The notes under the pieces are model-generated. The model did not search any database and was not told where the DNA came from. It saw nothing but the letters and a program-made list of their open reading frames with translations. Below, one piece after another: positions 18,634 through 27,220 of a DNA stretch of 38,114 nt. A program made the position numbers and the translations under genes. The DNA is taken from NCBI GenBank assembly GCA_003164755.1, contig PLUB01000032.1, forward strand, positions 1-38,114, given 5' to 3'. This stretch comes from Methanosarcina sp. (GTDB lineage: Archaea > Halobacteriota > Methanosarcinia > Methanosarcinales > Methanosarcinaceae). Position 1 is the first letter of the stretch. Each line of letters begins with the position of its first letter.

Positions 18634-19188
18634 ATGTCCAAAATAGTAAGCGTTAGCGGTGGTCCGACAAAACCTGAAATCATCGCTATATCACTTTACA
18701 AGCTGGGACTGCAGGACGGAGATAAATTTGTAGATGTGGGTTGTGGAACAGGATCCGTATCAATTGAAGCAGCTAGGATTGCCCGAAGTCTGACCATCTA
18801 TGCAATAGAAGCCCGCAAAGAAGCACTTAGAGCCACCGAAATTAACTTCAAGAATTTCAACATCACAAATGCAACGCTTTTAGCCGGTGAAGCTTCAGAA
18901 ATTCTTGGATCCAGATATTTTGTTGATTCGATAGATTGTGCTTTTGTTGGCGGAACAAAAAATATTGTTCCCGTTCTTAAGGTACTTGTTGAGAAAAAAG
19001 CACGAAGTATTGTGGTAAATGCAGTCCGTATCGAAACAGTTGTCCGAACAATTAATGCAATGAAAAAGCTTGCGATTTTTGATGAAGTACTCCATATTTC
19101 GGTCTCCAGAAGTATACCAATCGCAGGGGAAACTATGTTCAAACCTGAAAACGCTGTATACATTGTTGTTGGAAAAATAAAAAATTGA
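18634..19188 (+). CDS. cbiT: Cobalt-precorrin C15-methyltransferase/C12-decarboxylase CbiT
   Basis: Methylates C15 and decarboxylates the C12 acetate of the corrin ring in the anaerobic cobalamin pathway. The 184-aa product starts MSKIVSVSGGPTKPEIIAIS: GGPTKPEI is the CbiT N-terminal signature, FVDVGCGTGSVSIEAA is the SAM-binding loop, and IYAIEARKEALRATEINFK follows as in class I methyltransferases. CCTGAGGTA, with GAGGT, lies eight bases upstream of the ATG. It is the first gene of the plus-strand corrin run; 212 bp separate it from cbiL, so cbiL may have its own promoter. CbiT is separate from CbiE here, as usual in archaea; no cbiE lies in the window. Confidence 0.92.
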   Translation: MSKIVSVSGGPTKPEIIAISLYKLGLQDGDKFVDVGCGTGSVSIEAARIARSLTIYAIEARKEALRATEINFKNFNITNATLLAGEASEILGSRYFVDSIDCAFVGGTKNIVPVLKVLVEKKARSIVVNAVRIETVVRTINAMKKLAIFDEVLHISVSRSIPIAGETMFKPENAVYIVVGKIKN

Positions 19189-19400
19189 AAATTTGTTCTA
19201 TGAACAACATTCTGCAGATATACACATCCTTAGAGTTTGGTTGTCTATTCATGCCACTATCATTCATTGAAAGTTTGATCAATTTTAAAGCTACAGTAAT
19301 GTTGAGAAAATAGATCTCTTTCCGGTGTAAATCCCCCGAAAATTGATTCAATCAAAATTATACTTTTACATTTATTTCAATAAACTCACGGAGTGATAAC

Positions 19401-20009
19401 ATGTTAATAGGAGTAGGACTTGGTCCAGGAGACCCTGAACTTCTGACCCTGAAAGCAGTGGATATTTTAAAAAAAAGTGATAAGGTATATGTGCCTGGTC
19501 AGCTGGCAAAAGACCTCGTAGCTCCTTATGCGGACGCCGAAATTCTTGAGTTTCCCATGATAAAAGACATTGAAGCTCTCAATTCTCACTGGAAAGAAAA
19601 TGCTAATAGAATAGCAGAAGAAGCACGAAAAGGAACTGTAGCTTTCGGTCTTATAGGTGACCCAAATTTTTTCTCGACATTTACCCATCTAAAAAAAGTC
19701 ATGCAAAAGCATTATCTGGATATAGAGCTTTCAACAGTGCCTGGAATAAGTTCAATCACATCTTTTGCTGCAAGGACTAACAGTACAATTGATAAATCTT
19801 TTGAAGTCAGTGACGGTTCTGAGATTATGTATAAGATTAACCTGAAAGCCACACACCCAAAAAAGATAGTGGAACACCTCGAAGCTGAAGGATATAAAGA
19901 ATTTATTTTTGCAGAAAGACTTTTTTCTGACAACGAAGTTATAATCCGCAGAAAAGAAGAGATCCCAGAAAAAGGGAATTATTTCAGTATCGTCTATGGA
20001 AAAAAATGA
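19401..20009 (+). CDS. cbiL: Cobalt-factor-II C20-methyltransferase CbiL
   Basis: Adds the C20 methyl group to cobalt-precorrin-2/factor II. The 202-aa product begins [20 protein letters not shown], the tetrapyrrole-methylase opening, with [26 protein letters not shown] (the second SAM-site motif) and [24 protein letters not shown] lies just before the ATG. It is somewhat shorter than bacterial CbiL/CobI (about 230 aa), as archaeal forms are. Its TGA stop overlaps the next start as ATGA, coupling it to cbiF. Confidence 0.9.
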   Translation: MLIGVGLGPGDPELLTLKAVDILKKSDKVYVPGQLAKDLVAPYADAEILEFPMIKDIEALNSHWKENANRIAEEARKGTVAFGLIGDPNFFSTFTHLKKVMQKHYLDIELSTVPGISSITSFAARTNSTIDKSFEVSDGSEIMYKINLKATHPKKIVEHLEAEGYKEFIFAERLFSDNEVIIRRKEEIPEKGNYFSIVYGKK

Positions 20010-20812
20010 AAGATCCCAAATCAGATTCTGCGAAATTGGGACATGATTTTGGAATAGGTACAGAAAAGAAAAGGAATGGTCAGATGGAACGAAAAGTATA
20101 TTTTGTAGGGGCAGGTCCTGGGAACCCAAAACTAATTACCGTACTTGGACGTGAGATGCTAGAAAAAGCTGACCTCGTGATTTATGCAGGTTCTCTAGTA
20201 AATCCAGAGATCCTAAATTACACGAAGGGAAAGACTGTAGATAGCTACGGTTTAACTCTTGAAGAGACCACTAAAATGATCGCAGATGCAGTAGATTTAG
20301 AAAAGGTTGTTGTTCGCCTCCATAGTGGAGACCCTTCTCTTTACGGAGCTATCATAGAGCAGATGGAAGAGCTCAAAAAGTACGATATCAGAGTGGAAAG
20401 AATATCAGGTGTCTCATCTGTATTTGCAAGCGCAGTTGCTCTTGGTACCCAGCTTACTCTTAACGGTATTTCTGATACCCTCATCATTACCCGTCCAGCA
20501 GGAAAAACTATGGAAAAAGACCTTATCACAGAGCTTTCAGCTTATAACACAACAATGGCAATTTTCCTGGGCACTCAAAAAATAAGGGAAATTATGGAAA
20601 AAGTCCGATGCCCGAAAGATACGCCTGCTGCATTAATCTTTCATGCATCTTGGGAAGACGAGAAAGTTATCACAGGGACAGTAGGAGATATCGCAGAAAA
20701 GGTGGAGGATGCAGGGATTATGCGATCAGCAATGATTATCATAGGTGGAGTTGTTAACCCCATAAACTACAGGAGGTCCCACTTATACGGAATGGCTCCG
20801 AAATCGTTGTAA
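20006..20812 (+). CDS. cbiF: Cobalt-precorrin-4 C11-methyltransferase CbiF
   Basis: Methylates C11 of cobalt-precorrin-4. Core motifs are [51 protein letters not shown] and [16 protein letters not shown], ending [14 protein letters not shown]. The SHLYG ending is typical of CbiF/CobM. The start is uncertain: ATG at 20006 overlaps the cbiL stop (ATGA) but adds a 26-residue hydrophilic leader, while ATG at 20084 starts directly with MERKVYFVG but has only a weak site. I keep the coupled start. Near its 3' end it contains AGGAGGT, the apparent ribosome site of cbiG. Confidence 0.92.
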   Translation: MKDPKSDSAKLGHDFGIGTEKKRNGQMERKVYFVGAGPGNPKLITVLGREMLEKADLVIYAGSLVNPEILNYTKGKTVDSYGLTLEETTKMIADAVDLEKVVVRLHSGDPSLYGAIIEQMEELKKYDIRVERISGVSSVFASAVALGTQLTLNGISDTLIITRPAGKTMEKDLITELSAYNTTMAIFLGTQKIREIMEKVRCPKDTPAALIFHASWEDEKVITGTVGDIAEKVEDAGIMRSAMIIIGGVVNPINYRRSHLYGMAPKSL

Positions 20813-21357
20813 TTACCTTTGAGAGAAATCATGAAATCGCTGCAAAGTTAGCAGAACACCTGAAAGCTGACATGCTTCTCTATGAAAAAGGAGTTTTTGA
20901 AAAAGCTTTTATAAATTACAAGGCAATAGTTGCCGTTTTTGCCACAGGTATTGTAATAAGAGATATCGCTTCTCTTCTCAAAAATAAGTGGTTGGATCCT
21001 GCTGTGATTGTAGTGGATTCAAACCTGAACTTCGTAATTCCTCTTCTAGGGGGGCATCACGGTGCTAATGAGATTGCTCGAAAGATTTCGGAACTCGGAG
21101 CAATCCCAGTTCTTACAACGGCTACTGAAGTTCACGGTAAACCCTCGGTAGAGGGCATTGCAGACAAACAAGGCTGTGAAATTATCAATAAACAGTCCAC
21201 CGTAGCTGTAAATTGTGCATTCCTCGACCAACGTGTAGAAATTCTTGAGATCAAAGGGCCTAGGATAATAATCGTGGACGATGATGTATCTGTGCTTGTA
21301 AGAAAACGGCAGAGTAAAACTTTATCAGCTGACAGCAGAAGAGGCAATAGCTATTGA
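20785..21357 (+). CDS. cbiG: Cobalt-precorrin-5A hydrolase CbiG, N-terminal half
   Basis: CbiG opens the delta-lactone and releases C20 as acetaldehyde. The frame encodes [20 protein letters not shown], then [55 protein letters not shown] and a central-domain end [15 protein letters not shown]. No ATG, GTG or TTG lies in this frame between the TAA at 20755 and an ATG at 20872, which would cut off the conserved first strand. AGGAGGT at 20771-20777 is followed after seven bases by ATA at 20785, so ATA is the best start candidate; a one-base error is the alternative. The C-terminal CobE-like domain is a separate gene at 21433. Confidence 0.8.
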   Translation: MRNGSEIVVITFERNHEIAAKLAEHLKADMLLYEKGVFEKAFINYKAIVAVFATGIVIRDIASLLKNKWLDPAVIVVDSNLNFVIPLLGGHHGANEIARKISELGAIPVLTTATEVHGKPSVEGIADKQGCEIINKQSTVAVNCAFLDQRVEILEIKGPRIIIVDDDVSVLVRKRQSKTLSADSRRGNSY

Positions 21358-21432
21358 GCTTAGGTAGCAGCTAATAATCATACAATTAACTTGTAGGCGA
21401 ATTAATGAAAAATAAGTGGACAGGAGGTACTG

Positions 21433-21786
21433 ATGATCATTGGAATCGGGACCCGTAGAGATATTACAAGAGAAGAAGTCGTTGAAGCCGTGAAACAGGC
21501 GCTCGATGAGTGTAGCCTTAACCTAGAAGAAGTTACAGCTTTAGCTTCTGCTAAACTTAAGAAAAATGAAAGAGGGCTGCTGGAAGCAGGAAAGGTTCTT
21601 GGCATTCCGGTGGACTTTTTGCCAGATGAGGTGTTAAACAGCTACAATCCGCCTTCATCATCCAAAGCATCACTCTTTGGATTAAAAGGAGTCGCAGAAC
21701 CTGCGGCTCTTGCCCTTTCAAAAGAAAAAAAATTGATTTCTAGGAAAAAAGTATATGGCCGAGTCACGATCGCAATCGCAAAATAA
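21433..21786 (+). CDS. CbiG C-terminal domain protein (CobE-like)
   Basis: The 117-aa product starts MIIGIGTRRDITREEVVEAV, with LEEVTALASAKLKKNERGLL, LGIPVDFLPDEVLN and GVAEPAALALS: the domain that forms the C-terminal third of fused CbiG proteins and stands alone as CobE. AGGAGGT lies four bases before the ATG, so it is translated on its own and is not a fragment left by a frameshift. It is 75 bp after the N-terminal half and overlaps cbiH by 32 bp. It probably acts together with the N-terminal half. Confidence 0.88.
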   Translation: MIIGIGTRRDITREEVVEAVKQALDECSLNLEEVTALASAKLKKNERGLLEAGKVLGIPVDFLPDEVLNSYNPPSSSKASLFGLKGVAEPAALALSKEKKLISRKKVYGRVTIAIAK

Positions 21787-22555
21787 GGCAGCAGGAGGAA
21801 AACTCTACATCGTAGGGATAGGGCCTGGATCTGTTGAACAGATAACGGTCAAAGCCAGAGATGCAATCATTAATGCCAATTATGTGATTGGAAACAGTAC
21901 TTACTTGGACCAGATCGAGAGTCTTCTAGGGACTCAGGAAGTAATCCGCAGTCATATGGGCAAAGAGGTGGACAGAGCAAGAAAAGCAGTGGAACTTGCA
22001 AAAAATTCAACCGTTGTTATTATCAGTGGTGGCGATACCAACATCTATGGTATGGCCGGTATCGTTCTTGAGGTTGCTGAGCATGAGAGTCTTGATGTTG
22101 TTATTGAAGTTCTTCCAGGGGTTACTGCAATTCTAGCCGGAGCAAGTATACTAGGGGCTCCTATTGTAACGGATTTTGCAGTCATCAGCCTGAGCGACCT
22201 ATTGACTCCCTGGGATGTAATAGAAAAGCGGCTTAACCTTGCTGCAAAGGCCGATTTTGTAGTTGCACTCTACAATCCGAAAAGCCGCAAGAGACAATCT
22301 AACTTTTCGAAGGCTATTGAAATAATCCGTCAGCATAAGGCTGACTCCGTGCCTGTAGGACTCGTCAAGAATGCTCTAAGGGGAAAAGGCGAGGAAAGGA
22401 TCGTAACTACCTTAGGTAAAGTAATGGAATACGAAGACTGGATAGATATGAGTACCACGATTCTTGTTGGAAATAGAGATTCTAGAATCTGGAATTCAAA
22501 AAAGAAAGAATTTATAATAACTCCCAGGGGGTATCATAAGAAATATGACTACTAA
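21755..22555 (+). CDS. cbiH: Cobalt-factor-III C17-methyltransferase CbiH
   Basis: Ring contraction and C17 methylation at cobalt-factor III. The 266-aa product has GGKLYIVGIGPGSVEQITV, YVIGNSTYLDQIESL, VVIISGGDTNIYGMAGIVLE, EVLPGVTAILAGASILGAP, HDFAVISLSDLLTPW-type (FAVISLSDLLTPWDVIEKRL) and FVVALYNPKSRKR, all landmarks of CobJ/CbiH. The ATG at 21755 lies inside the end of the preceding gene, with AGGA upstream; the first 14 residues (MAESRSQSQNKAAG) are poorly conserved. The end overlaps cbiC by 11 bp. Length is normal and nothing is missing. Confidence 0.93.
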   Translation: MAESRSQSQNKAAGGKLYIVGIGPGSVEQITVKARDAIINANYVIGNSTYLDQIESLLGTQEVIRSHMGKEVDRARKAVELAKNSTVVIISGGDTNIYGMAGIVLEVAEHESLDVVIEVLPGVTAILAGASILGAPIVTDFAVISLSDLLTPWDVIEKRLNLAAKADFVVALYNPKSRKRQSNFSKAIEIIRQHKADSVPVGLVKNALRGKGEERIVTTLGKVMEYEDWIDMSTTILVGNRDSRIWNSKKKEFIITPRGYHKKYDY

Positions 22556-23276
22556 AAGAATCATTAATGAAGAAGTTGGAAAGCTCGAAAACCTTGAGGA
22601 ATTTACCGAGCTTACAGTAAATATAGATCCCGAATTTGTAAAAATTTGTACGGATTCCGGAGCAAGAACTGAGGAAGCCAAAGCTATTTACATGAAAAGC
22701 TGGACAATTATTCAGGAGCTTGTTGTTAATAAGACGCCAGAAGACCGTTTACGTCAACGCTGTGTTATTGCCACTGGAGACCTCACAGTAGCAGAAATCA
22801 TGCATTTTGTGCATGACCCCATTACTGTAGGCATGGAAACTATTAAAAAGGGTGCCCCAATTTTTGTAGATATCAATATGTTAAAAGCAGGGATTACAAA
22901 AAGAGGGCACAAATCCAAAATCATTTGCGTGCTAGATGAAGATCAGAATTCTGAAATCGCTAACAAGTACGGAATAACCCGCACTTCTGCAGGTTTCCTG
23001 GCTGCCAGAAAACAACTCAATGGAAGTATTATTGCAATTGGAAATGCACCTTCTGCCCTTATCATGGTCTGCAAACTTATTGAGAAAGGCATAAGGCCAG
23101 CTCTTATTATTGGACTTCCAGTAGGTTTCGTAAACGCTGCCGAATCCAGAGAAATGCTGAGGAACCTGAAGATTCCCATCCCCTCCATCAGCTGTGTCGG
23201 GACAAGAGGAGGGACCCCAATGGCTGTAGCATGCATAAATGAGCTTGTTGCAATTGCAAAGGAAAGTGAAAAATAA
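22545..23276 (+). CDS. cbiC: Cobalt-precorrin-8 methylmutase CbiC
   Basis: Moves the methyl group from C11 to C12, giving cobyrinate. The 243-aa product contains CVIATGDLTVAEIMHFVHDP, GAPIFVDINMLKAGITKRG, TRTSAGFLAA, GSIIAIGNAPSALIMVCKLI and the methylmutase signature LIIGLPVGFVNAAESREML, followed by CVGTRGGTPMAVACINEL. CCCAGGGGGT precedes the ATG. The N-terminal ~50 residues are longer than in some bacterial forms. It is the last recognised gene of the corrin run; beyond 23276 the sequence turns into decayed accessory DNA. Confidence 0.95.
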   Translation: MTTKRIINEEVGKLENLEEFTELTVNIDPEFVKICTDSGARTEEAKAIYMKSWTIIQELVVNKTPEDRLRQRCVIATGDLTVAEIMHFVHDPITVGMETIKKGAPIFVDINMLKAGITKRGHKSKIICVLDEDQNSEIANKYGITRTSAGFLAARKQLNGSIIAIGNAPSALIMVCKLIEKGIRPALIIGLPVGFVNAAESREMLRNLKIPIPSISCVGTRGGTPMAVACINELVAIAKESEK

Positions 23277-23979
23277 CATTTTCCCCCAATTTTAGCTACT
23301 ACATTTATTCTCATTTCTCCTTTTTACGAGTATAGAAATTCAGTCTACCAAAAATAAATTGGAAGATAACTATTTTAATGCAATGGAAGCTTTTGAGTAC
23401 TAATTTCGAGTGGAAAAGAAACAGTATCTCGCCTACAGTTGATAAATGAGACTTCTGAAATTTACTCGGTGAATCCTATTAAAGATGGATCAGATATTGT
23501 TTTGCCTAGACTTAATAATACTTATGAGTTCTAAAAAAAATGTTTAGTCTTTAAGTAGTTGACATCATTATAATTAAGTTTACAGTATAACTAAAGTTCG
23601 CGTCTTCATCTGCTGAAGCAGATTTGTATTAATTAACCTTTCTGAGGCGCGTAACGAAAAAATATATATCGGAAAATTATAGATGTATGGCGCAGATTCA
23701 CACTAAAAGCCGTATCAAGGCTTACCCATTCAACGACTACAAAAATGCTTTGCCAGTCGAAAATGGAATGGGGTAATATTCGACTTCGAAAATCAATATG
23801 CAAGCTCATCGACCACAACCCAACAAAATATAGGTTTAACTACACGATTCCAATAAAATACGATAGTTTGGTCACGAACACTATAATATGCGACCTGTTG
23901 AAGGATTAATACAGACACACCCGATAAACTGATCCAGATACCGGCACAGAGTTTTATGCAAGCAATGGGTCATGGGCCA
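23277..23979. other. Decayed DNA with one unrecognised open stretch
   Basis: No gene with a start. A plus-strand frame is open from 23655 to the TAA at 23907 (84 codons, no ATG start) and reads for example KIIDVWRRFTLKAVSRL and NPTKYRFNYTIPIKYD. The amino-acid use looks protein-like, but I do not recognise the family. It may be a remnant related to the mobile or phage fragment that follows. Confidence 0.35.
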
Positions 23980-24154
23980 TACAAGCGAGCATATCTGATT
24001 TATGGAAAGGAGATTTTCGACAGACTTTGGAAGGCGTGTGTACAGAAAAATGCATGTTGTTTCAGAGAACAAGAATGAAAATGTCGAGTTAATTGTTAAT
24101 TATGTAGATGGAATTAGGGAAAAAATTTTAGAGAAGTTTACTGCGGGTAGATAA
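23980..24154 (+). pseudogene. Terminase-small-subunit-like protein, C-terminal remnant
   Basis: The frame gives TSEHI, a TGA at 23996, then FMERRFSTDFGRRVYRKMHV, VSENKNENVELIVN, a YVDGIREKILEKF segment and TAA at 24152. It aligns with the gene at 37541-37912 (TRICIWILERRFSEDFGRR and VSENKNVNVELIVNDADSIR). The TGA falls exactly on the Trp of CIWILERRF. The rest of the gene is missing or unreadable upstream. The ILERRxxxxFGRR ending is familiar from phage terminase small subunits and related HTH proteins. The two copies show that this element was present twice. Confidence 0.6.
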
Positions 24155-24212
24155 AATCAAGAGTAGCAAACTATTAAATATTTTTATTGCAGTCGGACAT
24201 GTTTTTAATAAA

Positions 24213-24420
24213 ATGTTGTTCCCTGCTCATTTTTATAGTGTGGTGTCATTGACAGCTGCATCATCGAGCGCTGAACCATCACGACCACGACAATGGAAAC
24301 ACCGACCATCATGGGAGCCGTGAACATTGGTGGAATCGTCATGGGGGCCATAAACACAACGATAGAGACCACGGCCATCGTTGAAACCAAGATCATTGAT
24401 TACTATCATCATGATGACTG
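24213..24420 (+). pseudogene. Secreted His/Trp-rich small protein, decayed
   Basis: From ATG 24213 one frame gives MLFPAHFYSVVSLTAASSSA, resembling the end of the signal peptides of this local family (compare VVSLTASAVSAE at 24.9 kb). The mature part continues in another frame: QLHHRALNHHDHDNGNTDHH, GSREHWWNRHGGHKHNDRDH, GHR, TGA, NQDH, TGA, LLSS. TGAs at 24250, 24382 and 24397 interrupt this frame, and the last two sit next to His/Arg where Trp would be natural. At least one frameshift separates the two parts. Likely once an exported His-rich, metal-binding protein. Confidence 0.5.
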
Positions 24421-24683
24421 TTAGATATGGAACCTTTACAATATCCTTTTTCTTTCACTGCAAAAAAGCAGAACTTTGAACTAATGGTTATGCTAACAAA
24501 GTTATCTTTCTACTCCGAATAATTCTATGCATAGATTTTGCTATAAAACCTATGCATAATAAAAGCTATTTATATTCAAACCTTAGACGATGATTGAGAA
24601 TCTTGGGGTTGTTGTAGGATTTGTAGTATGTTGATTCATTTGATCCACAACCACAGGTCTTAGCCTCCACAACCACCACATAC

Positions 24684-24950
24684 TCAGTAGCCGCCAGAGC
24701 CAGGCCAGACCCAGCTGCCAGAGCCGCCATAGCCTGGGTAGCCCCCCCAGACCCATCTGTCAGAGCCGTCACAGCCAGGCCAACCCCAGCCGCCATAGCC
24801 CCAGCCTCCATAGCTACAGCCGCCACCAAAGCCGCCACCGTGACCATGATGACCTTCACGTTCTGCACTAACTGCTGAAGCTGTCAAAGATACTACAAAA
24901 AGGCCCGCCAGCAAAACTGCGAGTACCTTTTTCATTCCAAGTTTCAACAT
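24684..24950 (-). CDS. Secreted Gly/Trp-rich small protein
   Basis: The product (88 aa) starts MLKLGMKKVLAVLLAGLFVV and has a signal peptide ending TASAVSA, then REGHHGHGGGFGGGCSYGGW, followed by repeats of GYGGW, GSDRWVWGGYPGYGG and SGSWVWPGSGGY. GGGGGTGT lies six bases before the ATG at 24950; the longer frame from 24980 lacks a site. It is the best preserved member of the local family. After the TGA at 24684 the same frame reads VCGGCGG and TAA at 24660, so the original protein probably ran seven residues further through a Trp codon. Export to the envelope is inferred; function is unknown. Confidence 0.72.
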   Translation of the reverse strand: MLKLGMKKVLAVLLAGLFVVSLTASAVSAEREGHHGHGGGFGGGCSYGGWGYGGWGWPGCDGSDRWVWGGYPGYGGSGSWVWPGSGGY

Positions 24951-25467
24951 TTGTTTACACCCCCATTTAATTTGATACACTTTTTATGTGATACAACTAT
25001 GATACAGATTTTAGGGATACACTTTTTAAACTGTTACTTTTTCACTACATTTCCCATCGGCAGATATACTGTGAAAATATTATTTAACTAACTAGTATTT
25101 CACCAACCGGTTCACAAGCAAGTGCTGTAATCAGCTAGTTCAGCTGTATTTCTAAAAGACTGGTACACTACTAAATAATAAAATCAGCTTCTTTTCAGAT
25201 AGAGTTGATTTTAAATTAGATTTGGAGAGTATTAATACCCAAACTATATAATATACAAAGAAAGCATGATTATTTATATATATTACTAATTAAATCTAGG
25301 AATGAATGATTACCGTAAATTAAGTACTTTTAATAATCGATAGAGATTTTCTATAAACCTATAAATTTCGTCCTAAACTTATAAAAATAGATCCATGACT
25401 CCTGAAAAATCAGTGGTTTAGAAGCATGTAAAGATGAACCATGGTAAAATTTTGATAATTATTTACA
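24951..25467. other. Intergenic, about 517 bp
   Basis: Promoter side of the secreted-protein gene (minus strand), then AT-rich DNA. No gene recognised. TATA-like runs near 25245-25280. Confidence 0.4.
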
Positions 25468-25881
25468 AAAGTAACATAGTGAACTTCGGCGACTACCCTG
25501 GATAGTCGGTCTCTGTAATTGACACAGCAACAAATACAATTGTATCCACGGTAAAAGTGAACGGTGAACCGGGGGGAGTTGCAATCACCCAAGATGGAGA
25601 AAATGTATATGTAGTGAACGGTGGCAAACCACAGGATATAATAGCTTGGGAGAAAGTTACTATGCTCCAAGCACTGTCTCTGTAATTAACACGACCACAA
25701 ACAAGGTTACAACTAATGTAACTGTAAGACCCCAGCCCGTTGGCTTCGACAATTTATAGGTGTTAATATTCAAAAAGCTAAATTGAACGATTCCAAAGCT
25801 AAAACTTTTTTGAGTAAACATAAACAAAAAAACCACTCCAAACACCATAAAACGGGAAAAAAATCACCAAGTCTAAAGTAG
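25468..25881 (+). pseudogene. YVTN beta-propeller surface protein, C-terminal remnant
   Basis: Plus-strand frames give NIVNFGDYPG, a TAG, SVSVIDTATNTIVSTVKVNG, EPGGVAITQDGENVYVVNGG, then after a slip near 25640 NSLGESYYAPSTVSVINTTT, NKVTTNVTVRPQPVGF, and after a lost G near 25752 QFIGVNIQKAKLNDSKAK and a Lys/His-rich tail to TAG 25879. The TVSVIDTATNTV and GVAxTxDGxxVYVxN units are the YVTN seven-bladed propeller repeat of Methanosarcina surface proteins, and the GQFIG plus basic tail is their usual end. Only about two blades remain, with one stop and two frameshifts, so this is a clear pseudogene. Confidence 0.75.
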
Positions 25882-26226
25882 ATGGAAATAATTGGATTTT
25901 TATTTCCATTAAATGGAAGTAGTGACTGCAACTACAGGCTTAGAGCCTGGTATCCGAAGATAATGATTTCAAAAATAAATATGAGTTCAGTCGTGGTTAA
26001 TCTTAAATAGACGATATGAAAATTTTGAATGACTCTGGCGATTCTCAGAGAACTAAAGCAAAAAACCGCATGTATGCTATACGCGAGATGTATCTGAATT
26101 AATCGGTGAAGTAGATTTCATGTTATCAAAAAAGTAGAATCCATATTATAAAAAATTTTTAAACATATTTATACAATGCATATTAACATAAATCTTTCTT
26201 TGAATTATACTTCTAGGAGAAATTTC
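25882..26226. other. Intergenic, 345 bp, nothing recognised
   Basis: AT-rich sequence between the propeller remnant and the 26227 gene, which has its ribosome site AGGAGA at 26215-26220. No further structure seen. Confidence 0.4.
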
Positions 26227-26547
26227 ATGCAACCGAATTTTGAAGAAACTAAGCAATTCAGCATAAACTATGATGAACTTTTTATGACATCTCTAGAAGC
26301 AATTAAAGCCTTTGAACTTGAGCGAATTGCATATGATGAAGAATCTGGATCTATTACAGCCAAGACATCTAGTAGCTTAGAATCACTTGGTGAAGATATC
26401 CAGATTCAGGTTAATCGCGACGGTAATATATATGCCCGAAGTGAAAGTGCATGCGTATTTATTGACTGGAGTAAAAACAAGACGAATATAACAAAATTCT
26501 GGGAAAACTTCTACGCTATATTAGAAGATGCTGAAGAAAATGCCTAG
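26227..26547 (+). CDS. Conserved hypothetical protein
   Basis: The 106-aa product starts MQPNFEETKQFSINYDELFM and reads ERIAYDEESGSITAKTSSSL then EDIQIQVNRDGNIYARSES. I choose the ATG at 26227 because AGGAGA lies six bases before it; the longer frame from 26176 has no site. No signal peptide or membrane segment. The alternation of strands with a leading helix (YDELFMTSLEAIKAF) suggests a small alpha/beta fold of the kind that binds a ligand or partner between a helix and a sheet. I do not know the family name. Codon use and an intact frame suggest a real gene, in contrast to its surroundings. Confidence 0.72.
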   Translation: MQPNFEETKQFSINYDELFMTSLEAIKAFELERIAYDEESGSITAKTSSSLESLGEDIQIQVNRDGNIYARSESACVFIDWSKNKTNITKFWENFYAILEDAEENA

Positions 26548-26757
26548 ATTAGCTCTGTTGATGAGGAATTTAGTTCCTAGATTAAAACAGCTAACCGTTA
26601 TAAACATATTACCATTACGGGAATCAAACTTTATTATTAGCAGAAACTCATAATTTAAGGCACACGATTTTAGTATTTTTTTAATTAGATAAAAATAGGA
26701 ATTTAAAACGATTTAAAAAGTGGTAATTTTTTAACAATCCTATACTTTATTTGCAAG

Positions 26758-26991
26758 TTATCCAAGTTCAACTGTGCCCGCTACAGCAGCTACCCCTAGA
26801 ACATAAACGCCTTGGAGAAGAGCATCGATTGTGGAAACCTGATAAAGAGTATTACTTCCAGAAATTGAAGCCAAAGTTAAATTATCGCTACTATTAATTT
26901 CACTTGATACCTGATTAGGGGTTTCCATGCATCTGGAAATAAGAACCAATGCTGAAATCGCAAAATAAACTAAGTAGCCCTTGATTTTCAT
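26758..26991 (-). pseudogene. Alpha-acetolactate decarboxylase, truncated N-terminal remnant
   Basis: The frame starts MKIKGYLVYFAISALVLISR then CMETPNQ: a lipoprotein-like signal whose lipobox ISRC has Arg where Gly or Ala/Ser is needed. It then reads NTLYQVSTIDALLQGVY, which is the distinctive beginning of acetolactate decarboxylase (acetolactate to acetoin). After GVY the sequence changes to VLGVAAVAGTVELG and stops at 26758, so about three quarters of the enzyme, including the His ligands of the active-site zinc, is absent. AAGGAAT precedes the ATG. Downstream bases do not restore the frame, so a deletion is more likely than a frameshift. Confidence 0.6.
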
Positions 26992-27092
26992 TTATATTCC
27001 TTGCAGATTTTGATAATAATCAATGGCCATACAATCTAAAATATAATATAATACCCACTATTAGGAAATATATTTGTCATTATTTATCACAA

Positions 27093-27220
27093 ATCACAGG
27101 TTTATCAGGTTTTGTCCTATTCCTTTATTATATGATATTTTCCTATACAATTAACTTCCTTAAGATGATATTTTTTTTCTCTTATGCATAGAATCAAAAA
27201 AAACCTGATAAACCTGTGAT
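27093..27220. repeat. 128-bp element bounded by 21-bp perfect inverted repeats
   Basis: The left arm 27093-27113 begins ATCACAGGTTTATCAGG and is the exact reverse complement of 27200-27220. The 86-bp interior is AT-rich with no gene. No target duplication is visible at the edges. It could be a miniature transposable element or a long hairpin. Confidence 0.75.

Noticed and set aside
25484..25500. TAG in the YVTN remnant as a pyrrolysine codon
   Set aside because: The position is a loop before SVSVIDT with no reason for pyrrolysine, and the same gene has two frameshifts, so it is plain decay.
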